DNA of 64,000 nucleotides from positions 1 through 64,000 of the forward strand of contig JAHLWY010000274.1 of the NCBI GenBank assembly GCA_020002185.1, in the 5' to 3' direction. Below, piece after piece: positions 27,801-38,953 of the stretch (within the stretch, counting starts at the first letter, position 1; every line of letters starts with the position of its first letter). A program made the position numbers and the translations under genes. Source of the stretch: Paraescarpia echinospica (Eukaryota; Annelida; Polychaeta; Sabellida; Siboglinidae). The notes under the pieces were generated by a model. It was given only the letters and a program-made list of their open reading frames with translations, made no database searches and had not been told where the DNA came from.

Positions 27801-27945
27801 TGGGTTTGAATCCGTCGATTTCCTGGGGCACCAAGTAGGACAAGGAGAAGTGAAGACCCAGGAAGACAAGGTAAACAAGATTAGGAATGCGCCCATTCCT
27901 ACCACCAAGAAACAAGTGAGGTATTTTCTAGGTTTGGCATGTTAA
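24892..27945 (+). CDS. Ty3/gypsy Gag-Pol with INT before RT, integrase core deleted
   Basis: A single 1017-aa frame. Gag: charged coiled-coil N-terminus (residues about 38-85, with a duplicated ERLQADM unit), a capsid-like helical region and a CCHC knuckle CFLCNRPGHIARQC (about 312-325). Protease: LGDSGCNGVVVRRS (about 404). Next is the integrase HHCC finger (about 617-660, HETILSEHQG to CQSCDICQK) and the first Asp of the catalytic core (VAIDLVGH). Then RT (from about 740: YRPVVDFRQLNK, MPFGLVNAGASY, YVDD at about 930). INT upstream of RT is the Gmr1-like order. The rest of the integrase core is missing after TERGN, so the copy cannot integrate by itself. The frame is lost just before RNase H. 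Confidence 0.92.
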   Translation: MDLAQLIELGEKLGLTGPELQAFVRDEQGTARAERQAAREAEKERLQADMEKERLQADMEIRAREMEHEEKMARLHNEATTAENRDSVSNASAITKGVRGPPLSCFNEDRDSIDAYLQRFERYAENQGWERENYAIFLSALLTGHGLEVYSRSPISVANDYDQLKQALLGWYRLTVGDFRKKFYTCSLNSTETVSQYFARMEHYLTQWISLSNINESFEGLKELILREQFLFMCPRELSVFLREHKPVGKENLLELVRTFTDAHSSYGKRENRRDRVRPTPVPSPVPKSRSGEGRYPISSPTPRPVPPPRTCFLCNRPGHIARQCTVGVQNRNPPPQRMKPVVGNCAVVLNQNSPSHQCPVDGTDVTLQCGCKIPVIASACVQHENSCNLPVVEGYVGRSPVKVLGDSGCNGVVVRRSLVPENQLTGKTKVVMLMDRSVIEVPTARCYVRTPFFTGEIEALCLNNPVYDLVIGNVVELNLPCSDNSEGSPFRGTKSDGVPVTVETPLNDAPVTGCAVETRAQRERLSNPIKPLIVPQVVGASISADDFLREQKGDETLKKCFHPAEETKGKPKGEQSSQFVIERGLLYRLYQKEKEGETVKQLVVPRVLRNRVMTLEHETILSEHQGMKKSLDRILLNFYWPGIVGDVRRFCQSCDICQKTVSRDNVPKAPVQLNPIVNTPVEKVAIDLVGHLTPVTERGNVETLGLAAVVEEQPECETDEDCPFPEREENLGDVHVSDSLSPDQTRDLKQLMEEFPSIFSSTPGQNSLLSHAIEVTSSSPVRCKPYPIPLGKLGVVKQEVEKMREMGVIEPSHSPYSSPFLLIRKSDSTYRPVVDFRQLNKVTKFDAEPMPNPDTILAEVGQERYLSKLDFCKGYWQIRMEPEDKEKTAFCTPQGLFQFCVMPFGLVNAGASYSRMMRILLHDLGGVTNYVDDVLIHTSTWADHLSTLRAVFVRVRQAGLTIKPSKCFLGFESVDFLGHQVGQGEVKTQEDKVNKIRNAPIPTTKKQVRYFLGLAC

Positions 27946-28440
27946 TGGGTATTCCAGAATCGCGGCTCCACTGACTGATCTCACAAAGGCAAAACTGCCT
28001 AACAAGGTAAGTTGGAATGATGAGGCGGACAAGGCCTTCATTCAACTGAAGCAGGCCCTGTGTAAGGCGCCTATCCTCAAATTGCCTGACGTCAACAGAC
28101 CCTTTGTCTTGCGTACAGATGCGTCCGATACTCGGAGCAATGTTACTCCAAGAGAATAACGGAGTCTTATTCCCAGTCGCGTTTGCGAGCAAGAAGCTCA
28201 AATCCACGCAAAGGCGATATTTCGTAGTAGAAAGAGAATGTCTGGCAATTGTTTGGGGACTCGAGAAATTTCACTTATACCTATATGGGCGAAGTTTCAT
28301 TGTGTAGTGTAATCAACGATCCCTGAAATTCTTAAACACTGCGAAGTTGACAAACAATCGCGTTATGCGATGGGCTCTTAAAGTCCAACCTTACCGTTTC
28401 CGATAACATAGGTGCAGACTACCTAAGCCGAATGGAATAG
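27946..28440 (+). pseudogene. gypsy RNase H region, frame-shifted
   Basis: Continues the Pol protein in other frames: APLTDLTKAKLPNKVSW, then FVLRTDASD, GAMLLQENNGVLFPVAFASK and ECLAIVWGLEKFHLYLYGR. At least two frame changes and a short deletion before DNIGADYLSRME (compared with 22,440-22,511) inactivate it. Confidence 0.88.
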
Positions 28441-28611
28441 ATGGAGGTTCCGTCAAATTAGTGTCATGAATTTTGTTGTGCAACTAGATAGTTACTAGTT
28501 CGGCGAGTGATCGCCAGGTTATTTGTTGTATTAAATTGAATGCATTAAATTAGTGTATTAAATTTATTCCTTAATATTTTGTTCAGGAAGTAGATTCTTA
28601 GCGGGGGGTAA
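28441..28611 (+). other. gypsy 3' UTR and polypurine tract
   Basis: AGCGGGGGGTAA directly precedes the 3' LTR, as expected for the plus-strand primer. The same tract precedes the 5' LTR because of the adjoining truncated copy. Confidence 0.75.
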
Positions 28612-30179
28612 TGTAGCATTTTTGCTATTTCTAGATGGTTAAATCTACTTGCCTGAGGTCTAATTTGGGAAATGAGAAATGTTAAGCCAGTAGATAGACA
28701 TATTGTTGACCAACCGCCTTGGTTACGTAATTTCGGAAGCTCGTTTGCAGATGCGCTCAGTGGGGCGTGGTATTCTGTTGCTAGCGTTTCTATGCCAGCA
28801 GGTGGTTTCACTGTAATCTTAGAGGGTGTTCCACTATGCTTAGTTTGAATTGTATATTGCTTTAGCCAATAGAAATGATGGAAACCTGTCATATGATGTG
28901 TAATTAAGTCCGCATATATAAACGTCTGTTGTACGCATTTCGCCATCTGGGCGCTGGCGAAGGACTGGGACAGATCCAGGGTTGAACTAGACAGGTTGCC
29001 CTGCTGCCAAGAGTATGGCAAGGAAAGTCGTAAAGCGTGGTGGGAATCGTTAACGTGGGTTACGTTCCCAAGCTTTTGTGTGTGTGTAATATGCAGTGTC
29101 CAGAGTGACTGTTCGATCGAGCTTCGAAGAAGCCATGCCGCCACGTCAGCGGTATATTGAGACAACGTTCCTGTCGGACCCAACGTATTTGCGTCGATGA
29201 GCGATAATCGCGACGCGCTCACCCAACACCGGCCATCCTCGAACAGCGGTCTCACAGCGACAACGTCAGAAAGATTGACCGAATGCGACTCGTAGCGGCC
29301 GGCGGTAAACGTATACTGCCAGGCGTCGTCATTCGCGCGAACCCGTTCATCCAACTTCTCGATCGTTTGCGACAGGGCAAGACCAGTCGATCGAATTCGT
29401 AGCGGCCGGCGGTAAGCGTCTACTGCCCGGTTTCGTCTTTCAGTTGAACGTATTCAACTGACTTTGCAATCGTTGCGATCGTGCGATCATTGAACGGACG
29501 CGACTCGAGAATTCGCGGCGTACGACGGCAATCGTCAAGTGCCCGGCATCATCACTCATGCGGCCGAGATACAGCGTTCTAATTGTGTTTTGAGCTCGGC
29601 GAGTTGACTTCAACAAACGTTCGTATATATTCGAGATGGGACTAGCCCAGTATAAATGTTTATTTTCTAATTGAACGTATCTATTATTTGCTGTATTATG
29701 ATTAGTAGTTATCTGTGGGTTTTGAAGTGAGGTATTATTACCCATGAAGTATTCACATATATATAAATATATGTGTGTGTTGTAACATATTGCTGTAATG
29801 AGAGTCCGCGAGGACTAGCTTATACTGCGTATTTATATTATGGGAGTTATTCTTAGATAACACTTGGCGCCTAGTGTATGGTCGTGTAGCGGTATAATCC
29901 ACCTTAGAAAGGAAGTGGAATTTGATAATCGAAAGATTCAGTATTATTGTTTATTATGTTCTATTAAGATTTGGTTACGGGATTTCTTTATTCTGTTTAT
30001 TTTGTTAATCGAGATATTTACCAAAAGGTAGATATCTTGTAATAAAGTTTTTAAAATTTTCCTCGTTCTTTGTTGCTTGTTCACGATAACCGTTCTTTCT
30101 CATATGCGTTGACCTTGATATATAAGAACCCTACTAGACTGAGCCATCTAGTGTACGGAGACCTCGCTAATCCGTGACA
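28612..30179 (+). repeat. 3' LTR of the gypsy element (1,568 bp)
   Basis: Same TGTAGCA...GTGACA limits as the 5' LTR. Both LTRs hold a 269-codon frame on the opposite strand (28,545-29,354 here; 22,616-23,425 in the other), which runs out of the LTR into the 3' UTR. Confidence 0.92.
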
Positions 30180-30310
30180 ACGTTGTAAAGACAGATGGTT
30201 CATACACATATGTTTTCCGTTAAAAGAAGCGAAACCTCATACGAGTCCTATGGTCGGCTCGTTGGATGTGAATCCAAACAGATGATCGTCTCGTGACATG
30301 AAGGTATGTG
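30180..30310. other. possible remnant of the foldback centre
   Basis: About 130 bp between the 3' LTR and the first right-arm minisatellite, with no counterpart in the left arm. It may be the original loop of the inverted repeat. Confidence 0.4.
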
Positions 30311-31500
30311 ATGTTTGGTTCTTGTCACTCGTTGATCTAAGTGTTTGGTGTTTCGTTTGTCCGACAAGTTTGGTTCTTGTCCCTCTTTGGTATAGGTGTT
30401 TGGTGTTACACAGATGTCATAGTGAGCGCCAGGACAAGTGATTTAAGCAATGTAGCGTTTGTTTGTGTTTCGTATGTACAACTCGTGTCTGTAGTTCGAT
30501 TCGTTCAGCGTGTTGGTCAAAGTGTAGTGTTTCGTTTGTCCGACTAGTTGGTCTGAGTTCAATTCGTGACTCGTGTTCGGCTAAGTTTAGTGTTTCGTTT
30601 GTACAACTCGTGTCTGTAGTTCGATTCGTTCAGCGTGTTGGTCAAAATGTAGTATTTCGTTTGTCCGACTAGATGGTCTGAGTGCAATTCGTGCCACGTG
30701 TTCGGCTAAGTTTAGTGTTTCGTTTGTACAACTCGTGTCTATAGTTCGATTCGTTCAGCGTGTTGGTCAAAGTGTAGTGTTTCGTTTGTCCGACTAGTTG
30801 GTCTGAGTGCAATTCGTGCCACGTGTTCGGCTAAGTTTAGTGTTTCGTGTGTACAACTCGTGTCTATAGTTCGATTCGTTCAGCGTGTTGGTCAAAGTGT
30901 AGTGTTTCGTTTGTCCGACTATTTGGTCTGAGTTCAAAAATTCCGTCAAATTGATGGAATCTCACACGGTAACCCATCTATTCTGATGGAATTCCGTCAA
31001 ATTGATTTAATCTCACACGATGACCCGTCTATTCTGATGGAATTCCGTCAAATTGATGGAATCTCACACGGTAACCCGTCTATTCTGATGGAATTCCATC
31101 AAATTGGTGGAATCTCACGTGGTAACCCGTCTATTCTGATGGAATTCCATCAAATTGATGGAATCTCACGCCGTAACCCGTCTATTCTGATGGAATTCCA
31201 CCAAATTGGTGGAATCTCTCGTGGTAACCCGTCTATTTCCCTCCGTTTGATGGAATCTCACGCGGTAACCCGTCTATTTCCCTCTGTTTCGTGGAATTTC
31301 ACGCGGTAACACGTCTATTTCCCTCTGTTTCGTGGAATCTCACGCGGTAACCTGTTAAGTTTGGTGTTTCGTTCATCCGACAAGTTTGTTTCTTGTCCCT
31401 CGTTGATCTAAGTTTTTGGTGTTTCGTTTGTCAGACAAGTTTGGTTTTTGACACTCGTTAGTCTAAGTGTTTCGTGTTTCGTTTGTCCGACAAGTTTGTT
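30311..31500. repeat. inner minisatellites of the right arm
   Basis: 30,310-30,940 has about 130-bp units alternating GTACAACTCGTGTCT and TTTGTCCGACTAGTTGGTC. 30,940-31,350 has units with GATGGAATCTCACACGGTAACC. 31,350-31,500 mirrors the CAAACTTGTCGGAC minisatellite. Confidence 0.9.
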
Positions 31501-31506
31501 TTTTTG

Positions 31507-32365
31507 TCTCTATGTATGTAACTATGTATGTCACTATGTATGTATCTATGTCTGTCTCTATGTCCGCATCTGTGTATGTCTCTTAGTATGTATCTATGTA
31601 TGTTTCTATGTATGTATCTATGTATGTATCTATCTATGTCTCTATGAATGTATATATCTATATATGTATCTATGTATATCTCTATGTCTGTCTCTATGTA
31701 TGTATCTATTTATGTACCTATGTATATATCTATGTCTGTCTCTATGTATGTATCTATGTATGTATCTATGTATGTCACTATGTATGTATCTATGTATGTC
31801 TCTTAGTATGTATCTATGTATGTCTCTTAGTATGTATCTATGTATGTATCCATGTAAATCTCTGTGTATGTCTCTATGTATGTATCTACGTATGTATCTA
31901 TGTATATCTCTATGTACGTATCTATGTCTGCATCTATGTATGTCTCTTAGTATGTATCTATGTATGTCTCTTAGTATGTATCTATGTATGTATCTATGAA
32001 TGTCTCTATGTATGTCTCTATGTATGTATCTATGTATGTTACTATGTATGTATCTATGTATATGTCTATATCTGTCTCTATGTATGTCTCTATGTATGTA
32101 TATATGCATATATCTATGTCTGTCTCCATGTATGTATCTATGAATGTATTTATGTATCTCTCTTAGTATGTATCTATGCATGTATCTTAGTATGTATCTA
32201 TGTATGTATCTATGTATGTATCTATGTCTGTCTCTATGTCTGTATCTATGTCTGTATCTATGTATGTTACTATGTATGTATCTATGTATATATCTATGTT
32301 TGTCTCCATGTAAGTATCTATGCATGTATCTATGTATGTCTCTATGTATGTATCTATGTATGTTA
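31507..32365. repeat. 8-bp-based satellite, right arm, inner part
   Basis: TATGTATCTATGTCTGTCTC-type repeats, the complement of the 19.3-21.6 kb satellite. It is split from its continuation at 36,270 by the LINE. Confidence 0.95.
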
Positions 32366-33165
32366 TGGTCGCTAGGGGGCGTGGCATAATGTTTACTTTC
32401 AAAATTTATTCTTCGTTTAATGTTCAATTATACTATACTAATTATTTTGAATAGAGTACTTTTAATATTATGTAACTTGTAAAGCGCTACAGAATCAATA
32501 ATTCAACCATAAACTAAGTATATTTAAATGATAAGCATATTTTAACAAGTTTTGTTCCTGTCATATTCAACTTAATAAAACCGGCGTTTAAGCCGTTATG
32601 ATTATCGCTCACTTTCGCCGGTCGGCAATGTTTAGTTTTTTGTTTGTTTAAATGTTGTCGTTTGTACCTATTATACTGTTAAATGATTAAGTTACAAAAC
32701 ATGCTGCCTGTGGGTTTTTTCAATTGACCTTTTAGATTACTATTGGCATTTTATATAATCATAATAAATACGGTATTTAAAAAGGAATCATGGTGCAGTT
32801 AATTGCCATTGAGTGATTAATACTACAGTCAGTTTCTGCCTATCTAAGACTAAGGCTACGGCTGAGTGAATTATAATAAATATAAATAGTTCTCCCTCCC
32901 TTAATAGGCATGTAAGTCTCAATTTAGTTACCGGAGTTGGCCCCGGTTCAACATTTTCTAATTAAATAAAGTAGGCTTTATTGTTAAAATTGAGACTCTA
33001 CTGATCTTGTAAATATAATTTACTTTTTTATTTACGCCGTAGGCTTAGCCTTAGCTCTGGGTTTAACATTCTTTACTATTTATTATCTATATGATATAAG
33101 ATGATATGGTTTTGGTCTAATTTGGTCTTAATTTCTACTAAATATGATAATTATCTAACATAATT

Positions 33166-33732
33166 ATGTCACGTTTATTCTTATTGGGTGCTTTCTGCTT
33201 GTCTTGCTCTCTTGCTGTAAGGGATATAGATTTTGTTTTATGCAAACCATTGAGATCTAATCATTTTAATGTGTTTTTTCCTAATCACACTAAAATTCAT
33301 CATTCTATTTCAATTTTGAATAGTCTGCCATGTCTTCATGTTTGTTATAATAGAAAGTTACTGCCAATCCCCCGCTCAACGCCAACATTGAAATTAGCAA
33401 TAATTGTATTACTAGCAGGAGATGTAAGTCTCAATCCTGGGCCATCTGTTAGACGAAACATTCGGGTGGCCACTACAAACGTTCGATCTGTACGAGATAA
33501 GACAGCCTCACTTTGTGATTTATTAATTTCAAAGAAAATAAACATTCTAGCTGTAACTGAGACCTGGCTCAGACCACATGATTCACATGCATGCATTGCT
33601 GACGTTTCCCCTTCTGGTTACACCTTTCACCATCGACCACGTTTAGTCGGCCGTGGAGGTGGTGTTGGCTTTCTTATATCACAGCAGTTCAAAGTTAAAT
33701 TACATTATAACCCGGAAAACTCCAGTTTTTAG
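33166..33732 (+). pseudogene. LINE N-terminal region, 2A-like motif and endonuclease start
   Basis: The 188-codon frame has a hydrophobic N-terminus, then LLAGDVSLNPGP (33,409-33,444), close to the ribosome-skipping 2A consensus D-V-E-x-N-P-G-P with Ser in place of Glu. An APE-type endonuclease start follows (TTNVRSVRDKTASL, ILAVTETWLRPHD, GGGVGFLIS). The frame ends prematurely at a TAG (33,730); the endonuclease continues in other frames to about 34,280 with CIYRPP- and DHH-like pieces. Confidence 0.85.
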
Positions 33733-34411
33733 TCCATCTATGCTGAAATTTCAGATTCTTCTTTCTCCGCATACTTTGTTTGTATCTATCGCCCTCCAGG
33801 ACATCCGGCAACGTTCTTTGAAGACTTTCAGGATCTGTTGGAAAATCTGGCAGTTATTCATTCAGAATTTTACATTATTGGTGTTTTTAATCTACATTTG
33901 GATGTAACTTCTACAACTACGTTTGATGATATTCTGGCATCAATTGATTTGAAACAACATGTTACCTTTTTGACACATATACGTGGCCATTGGCTTGACC
34001 GCTTGATAACCCGTTCAATTTGTAATACTATCCAAGCACCTACTGTTTCAGATGGGTTATCAGACCACCATACTGTCATTGCTAATATTATCATTTCTAT
34101 AACTCCATTAGAGTCGAAACACAATGTGTCTTACAGAGCCATTCATAGGATTGACATTACAGCATTAATGGCTGATATCTTTATATCCGACCTTATCACA
34201 GATCCAAAAAAACATCTATCTGACTTACATAAACAGTACTGTCAAGTACTCAATGCATTACTTACAAACATGCACCTATAAAATCCAGAAAGGCCACCGG
34301 CTCCGTGGATGACTTCCGAAATTGTACTATCTAAAAGGCGTCGTCGTTATTTAGAGCGTGTATGGCGCAAATCACCCACCATTAGATAGGTAGCGCTCGC
34401 CATTATATAGG

Positions 34412-36124
34412 TTGCGCTATTCTAAGCAATGTCACCTCTGTAACAGACAAATGGCTAAAGGTAAATCAGATTATTTTACAAATATGGTCATAAATAAAAC
34501 GGATAATCCGCGTCAGTTATGGAACTGCATCAATAACATTCTACACAGACGGCCTACTCCATCGCTACCTGATCATGTGTCAATTAAGTATCTATGTGAT
34601 TCTTTCTCTAGTCACTTTAAGAATAAAATCAGTATTATTCGTTCTGCTTTCCCACGTCATAATATAAGTAATGTCAGTGTGGACTTTCCACAAGTAAATT
34701 TTCAACTTGTATCATTTGAACGTGCAACAGTTGATGAAGTTAGGAAAATAATTATGTCCTCCCCAAATAAATCTTGTGCACTTGATCCATTTCCAACAAT
34801 ACTGCTAAAAGCATGTCTCGATACACTAATTGGACCTATAACAAATATTATAAATGCATCACTTTGCTCTGGCTGTTTTCCTGATGCTTTTAAATACGCC
34901 CATGTCACACCACTTCTTAAGAAGTCATCTCTGCCTAAACAAGACCTAAACAGTTATAGACCTATTTCTAATCTCAGCTTCATTTCCAAAATACTACAAA
35001 AGGTTGTACCAAGTCGTCTAAAGTCTCACATTAGCACAAATGTCTTAACTAATGTGTCACAATCAGCATATAGGCAGTTTCATTCAACAGAGACTGCCCT
35101 CTTAAAGGTTCAAAATGACATTAACTTCAACATTAATAATGGTAAAGTTATTGCATTTACCTTACTAGATCTCTCTGCCGCGTTTGACACGATTGATCAC
35201 AGCATTCTAATTGAACGCCTATTAAAGTGGTACGGCATATCTGGCACAACTCTAAGCTGGTTTTCTTCGTATCTAACTGATAGATATAAAACTATAAAGA
35301 TTGGGAACTGTTTTTCAGCTGCACTGCCGGCTTTATTTGGTGTTCCCCAGGGTTCTGTTCTTGGGCCTTTGCTGTTTACTCTTTACACCACGCCACTAAG
35401 CTCTGTTATACAAAGACATAACTTAGATCATCATCTTTATGCTGATGATACTCATATATACATTTCATTGGCTACCCCGGATACAAATCGCTCTCTTAAC
35501 CAACTTAACCAGCAACCTCGGTGCGGAATCTAGGAGTGGTCTTTGATAATAACTTCAATCTCCAACAACACATATCTCAAACATGTCGCTGCTGTTTTTA
35601 TCATCTTCGACGTATTCGCCGGTATATGTCATTTTCTGTTGCTAAGACTATTGCAAAAGCGCTTGTTAGCAGCAGACTTGACTATTGCAATTCCCTCCTT
35701 TATAATCGCCAGCAAGGATATCACAAAACTTCAGCGTGTCCAAAATTGTCTAGCAAGAGTAGTTACAAGATCTCCTCGTTTTTCTCGCTCTGTACCACTT
35801 TTGAAGTCTTTGCATTCGCTTCCTGTACGATATCGTATAATATTTAAGATCTGTACCATTACATACCAGGCACTGTCCAATAAACAACCATCTTATTTGC
35901 ATTTATTGCTTACTCCTGTAAGAAAACCTATCCAGCTTCAATCATCTAGTTCTGACCTACTTTTTGTTCCTAGAGTCAACACTAACATTGGAACTACGGC
36001 TTTTTCTGTTGCTGCACCAACTCTTTGGAATATGCTCCCTCTTAGTGTTAGATCAGTTGAAAATATTACAAAATCCCGTCGTCATTTAAAAACGTATCTT
36101 TACAACCTTGCTTATCCACCGTAG
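34412..36124 (+). pseudogene. LINE reverse transcriptase, frame-shifted
   Basis: 34,412-35,533 encodes fingers and palm: LNSYRPISNLSFISKILQK, FTLLDLSAAFDTIDH, GVPQGSVLGPLLFTLY and catalytic YADD. 35,521-36,124 continues in other frames with the thumb and C-terminal region (LQRVQNCLARVV, LKSLHSLPVRYRI, AAPTLWNMLP). About 60-90 bp between YADD and VRNLGV are missing compared with the 16.5-17.3 kb copy. Confidence 0.9.
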
Positions 36125-36270
36125 CTCCCTAGCGCCTTGACCCAACTGTTGACAACTGTAAAAAGACTTGTGGATTTTGAGATTGACCAACCCTTTTGTT
36201 TTGATGCGCCTCTGAGCTTGGTTTCCAAGGATTTAGGCGCAAGATAAGTTATCTTATTATTATTATTATT

Positions 36271-37570
36271 ATGTACGTATCTATGTATATTTCAATGTCT
36301 GTCTCTATGTATATATCTATATCTGCATCTATGTGTGTATCTATGTATGTCTCTATGTATGTATCTATGTATATCTCTACGTCTGTCTCTATATATATCT
36401 CTATGTATGTATCTATGTATGTCTCTATGTATGTATCTATGTATATCTCTATGTATGTCTCCATGTATTTATCTATGTATGTATCTATGTATGTCTCTAA
36501 GTATGTATCTATGTATGTCACTATGTATGTATCTATGTATATCTCTATGTCTGTCTCTATGTATATCTCTATGTCTGCATCTATGTGTGCATCTATGTCT
36601 GTCTGTACACACACGTATTTACAGGTCTTCACCAATTATGTATATCTCTATGTCTGTATCTATGTCTGTCTCTATGTATGTATCTATGTCTGTCTCTATG
36701 TATGTATTTATGTATATCTCTATGTATGTATCTATGTATATCACTATGTATGTATCTATATATGTATGTATCTATGTCTGTCTGTATGTATGTATCTATG
36801 TATGTCTCTATGTATGTATCTATGTATGTATCTATGTCTGCATCTGTATATGTCTCTTAGTATGTATCTGTGTATGTATCTATGTATGTTACTATGTATG
36901 TATCTATGTCTGCATCTATGTATGTCTCTTAGTATGTATCTTTGTATGTCTTTTAGTATGTATCTCTGTATGTATCTATGTATGTCTCTATGTATGTATC
37001 TATGTATGTTATTATGTATGTATCTATGTATATCTCTATGTCTGTCTCTATGTCTGTATCTATGTATGTCTCCATGTATGTATCTATGTATGTATCTATG
37101 TATGTCTCTATGTATGTATCTATGTATATCACTATGTATGTATCTATGTATATATCTATGTCTGTCTCTATGTATATCTCTATGTCTGCATCTATGTGTG
37201 TATCTATGTATATCTCTATGTCTGTATCTATGTATATATCTATGTATGTATCTATGTATGTATCTATCTATGTATCTATGTCTGTCTCTATGTATGTATC
37301 TATGTATGTCTCTTTGTATGTATCTATGTATGTCTCTATGTATGTATCTATGTCTGTCTCTATGTATGTATCTATGTATATATCTATGTCTGTCTCTATG
37401 TATGTATGTATCTATATGTCTCTATGTATGTATCTATGTATGTCTCTATGTATGTATCTATGTATATCTCTGTGTCTGTCTGTATGTATGTATCTATGTA
37501 TGTCTCTATGTCTGTCTCTATGTATGTATCTATGTATGTCTCTATGTATGTATCTATGTCTGAATCTATG
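36271..37570. repeat. 8-bp-based satellite, right arm, outer part
   Basis: Continuation of the TATGTATC satellite after the LINE. It includes the mirrored non-satellite insert (GTACACACACGTATTTACAGG) at about 36,604. Confidence 0.95.
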
Positions 37571-38479
37571 AGTTCATTTTCGGTTACCGATGCCAGGTTA
37601 GGTGTTTTACGACAGAAGTAAGTTTGGAAGGTTTTACCGAAGAAGCACGAATTTAAAAATTACAGTACGAAAAAAAAGATAAAAACGTTCTAATGGACAT
37701 TTGTACACTTGACCCTTAATACGATAAAGTATATACATACTGGTACATCTTATCTGGAAGTTTATGTTCCTGTACTCTTCTATCATAACGCTTCACTTTA
37801 TTACGCACCTGATTCGAAAAAAAAGGGGTTTGGCAACTTTGGTGTCAAGGCCACTGGCACTGAGTTGACAACGTGGCTCGCTGATAGCGCATCGCGCATA
37901 GCGTATCGATTGTGTTTACTTCATTAATAATAACAACGAGGAAAATAGATGAGACTTGAACAGGGAGTACCCCTTCAAAACAGTTTACAAACAGACTATC
38001 AACTGTGATACGGCTGGTAAGTACAAATCTCGTATGACAAATACTGGTATCTCGTATGTTTTATCACGGGCCGAATATCGAGATGTTCTTCCAACAGTCG
38101 CAGAGCATTCATTACGAGTTCATACCAGTTTTTACCAGTTAACAGGGACATTTTTCACTCGCTATAACGTCACTGACCATAACGAGCGAAAGCTCAAAAC
38201 AATGGCTAACCAAAGCACTGTATAATCAACTCAACCTCGCGCGCAAAATTACTGTGTGTAGCAGTTTAATGACGTCATACAGGGTGCGCGCGCTCGCGGT
38301 CGCACAAAAACAAACAAGTTCAAACACGTCTCCGCGTACGAGTTTATTTATAGCCACGAACGATGGCATTGCGCAATCACAGTGCGGTTCCCGCGCACAA
38401 CAAACAAGTCCAGACACGTCTCCAGTAGGTCGCTTGATCCGCGCCAAAAATATAAAATATCGTCTTATACCTGTACGAT
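37571..38479 (-). repeat. unique-looking segment of the right arm
   Basis: Mirror of 18,360-19,290. A 70-90 codon frame starting MNREYPFKTVYKQTINCDT (37,956-38,225; mirrored 18,918-18,703) is shared at its start but diverges by frameshift after about 43 residues, so it is not clearly a gene. Confidence 0.75.
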
Positions 38480-38905
38480 AATAGCTCCTATGCTTCAACA
38501 TGGGAAAATTCCCTATCTTTTAACATGGGTAAAAATTCCCTATCTTTTAACATGGGTAAAAATGGCCTATGCTTTAACATGGAAAAAATTCAAAAAGTGG
38601 TCGGATACCTTTACGATAATAGCTCCTATGCTTTAACATGGGGTTAAAATGGCCTATCCTTTAACCCGGGCGCGTCTTGCGGGAAAATCCCTATCTTTTA
38701 ACATGGGGTTAAAACGGCCTAACCTTTAACCCGGGAGCGCCCTTGGGGAAAATCCCTATCTTTTAACATGGGGTTAAAACGGCCTATCCTTTAACCCGGG
38801 AGCGCCTTGAGGGAAAATCCCTATCTTTTAACATGGGGTTAAAACGGCCTATCATTTAACCCGGGAGCGCCTTGAGGAAAAATCCCTATCCTTTAACATG
38901 GGATT
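38480..38905. repeat. terminal ~62-bp minisatellite, right arm
   Basis: Complement of the 17.78-18.35 kb array, with fewer units (about four with the GC-rich core, plus short variants). Confidence 0.9.
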
Positions 38906-38953
38906 TGCACCGGGAACGGATAGCGTAACTCGTACACCACCTACATTACTACT

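Larger units (their letters stand above)
32366..36270 (+). mobile_element. CR1-like LINE nested in the satellite
   Basis: A 3.9-kb insertion whose 3' end is a (TTA)n tail (36,253-36,270) directly abutting the resumed satellite. It contains endonuclease and RT genes (33,166-36,124). The 0.8 kb before 33,166 is AT-rich and without a clear ORF. It is the same family as the fragment at 16.0-17.3 kb. Confidence 0.92.
17729..38953. mobile_element. giant 21.2-kb foldback element with 5'-AG/CT-3' termini
   Basis: The termini are inverted copies with about two mismatches in the first 60 bp (AGTAGTAATGT, GGTGGTGTACGAGTTACGC). The inverted similarity then runs through the entire left arm (to about 22,369) and the right arm (from about 30,300). 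Flanking 6-bp duplications are perfect, and the interrupted LINE frame is restored on removal. Subtracting the nested gypsy element (about 7.8 kb) and CR1-like LINE (about 3.9 kb) leaves about 9.5 kb that is nearly all arm. No transposase of its own was found, so it is non-autonomous. Polintons have 5'-AG termini and 6-bp duplications, making mobilisation by a Polinton-type integrase a plausible inference. Confidence 0.88.
30311..38953 (-). repeat. right inverted arm of the giant element (with nested LINE)
   Basis: Mirror image of 17,729-22,369, plus an extra inner minisatellite (30,310-30,940: GTGTTTCGTTTGTCCGACTA, CGTTCAGCGTGTTGGTC) that the left arm lost or never had. It is interrupted by the CR1-like LINE at 32.37-36.27 kb. 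Confidence 0.9.

Noticed and set aside
37956..38225. Conserved small gene in the arms (MNREYPFKTV frame) mirrored at 18,703-18,918
   Set aside because: The two copies lose frame relative to each other after about 43 residues, so there is no sign of protein-level conservation.
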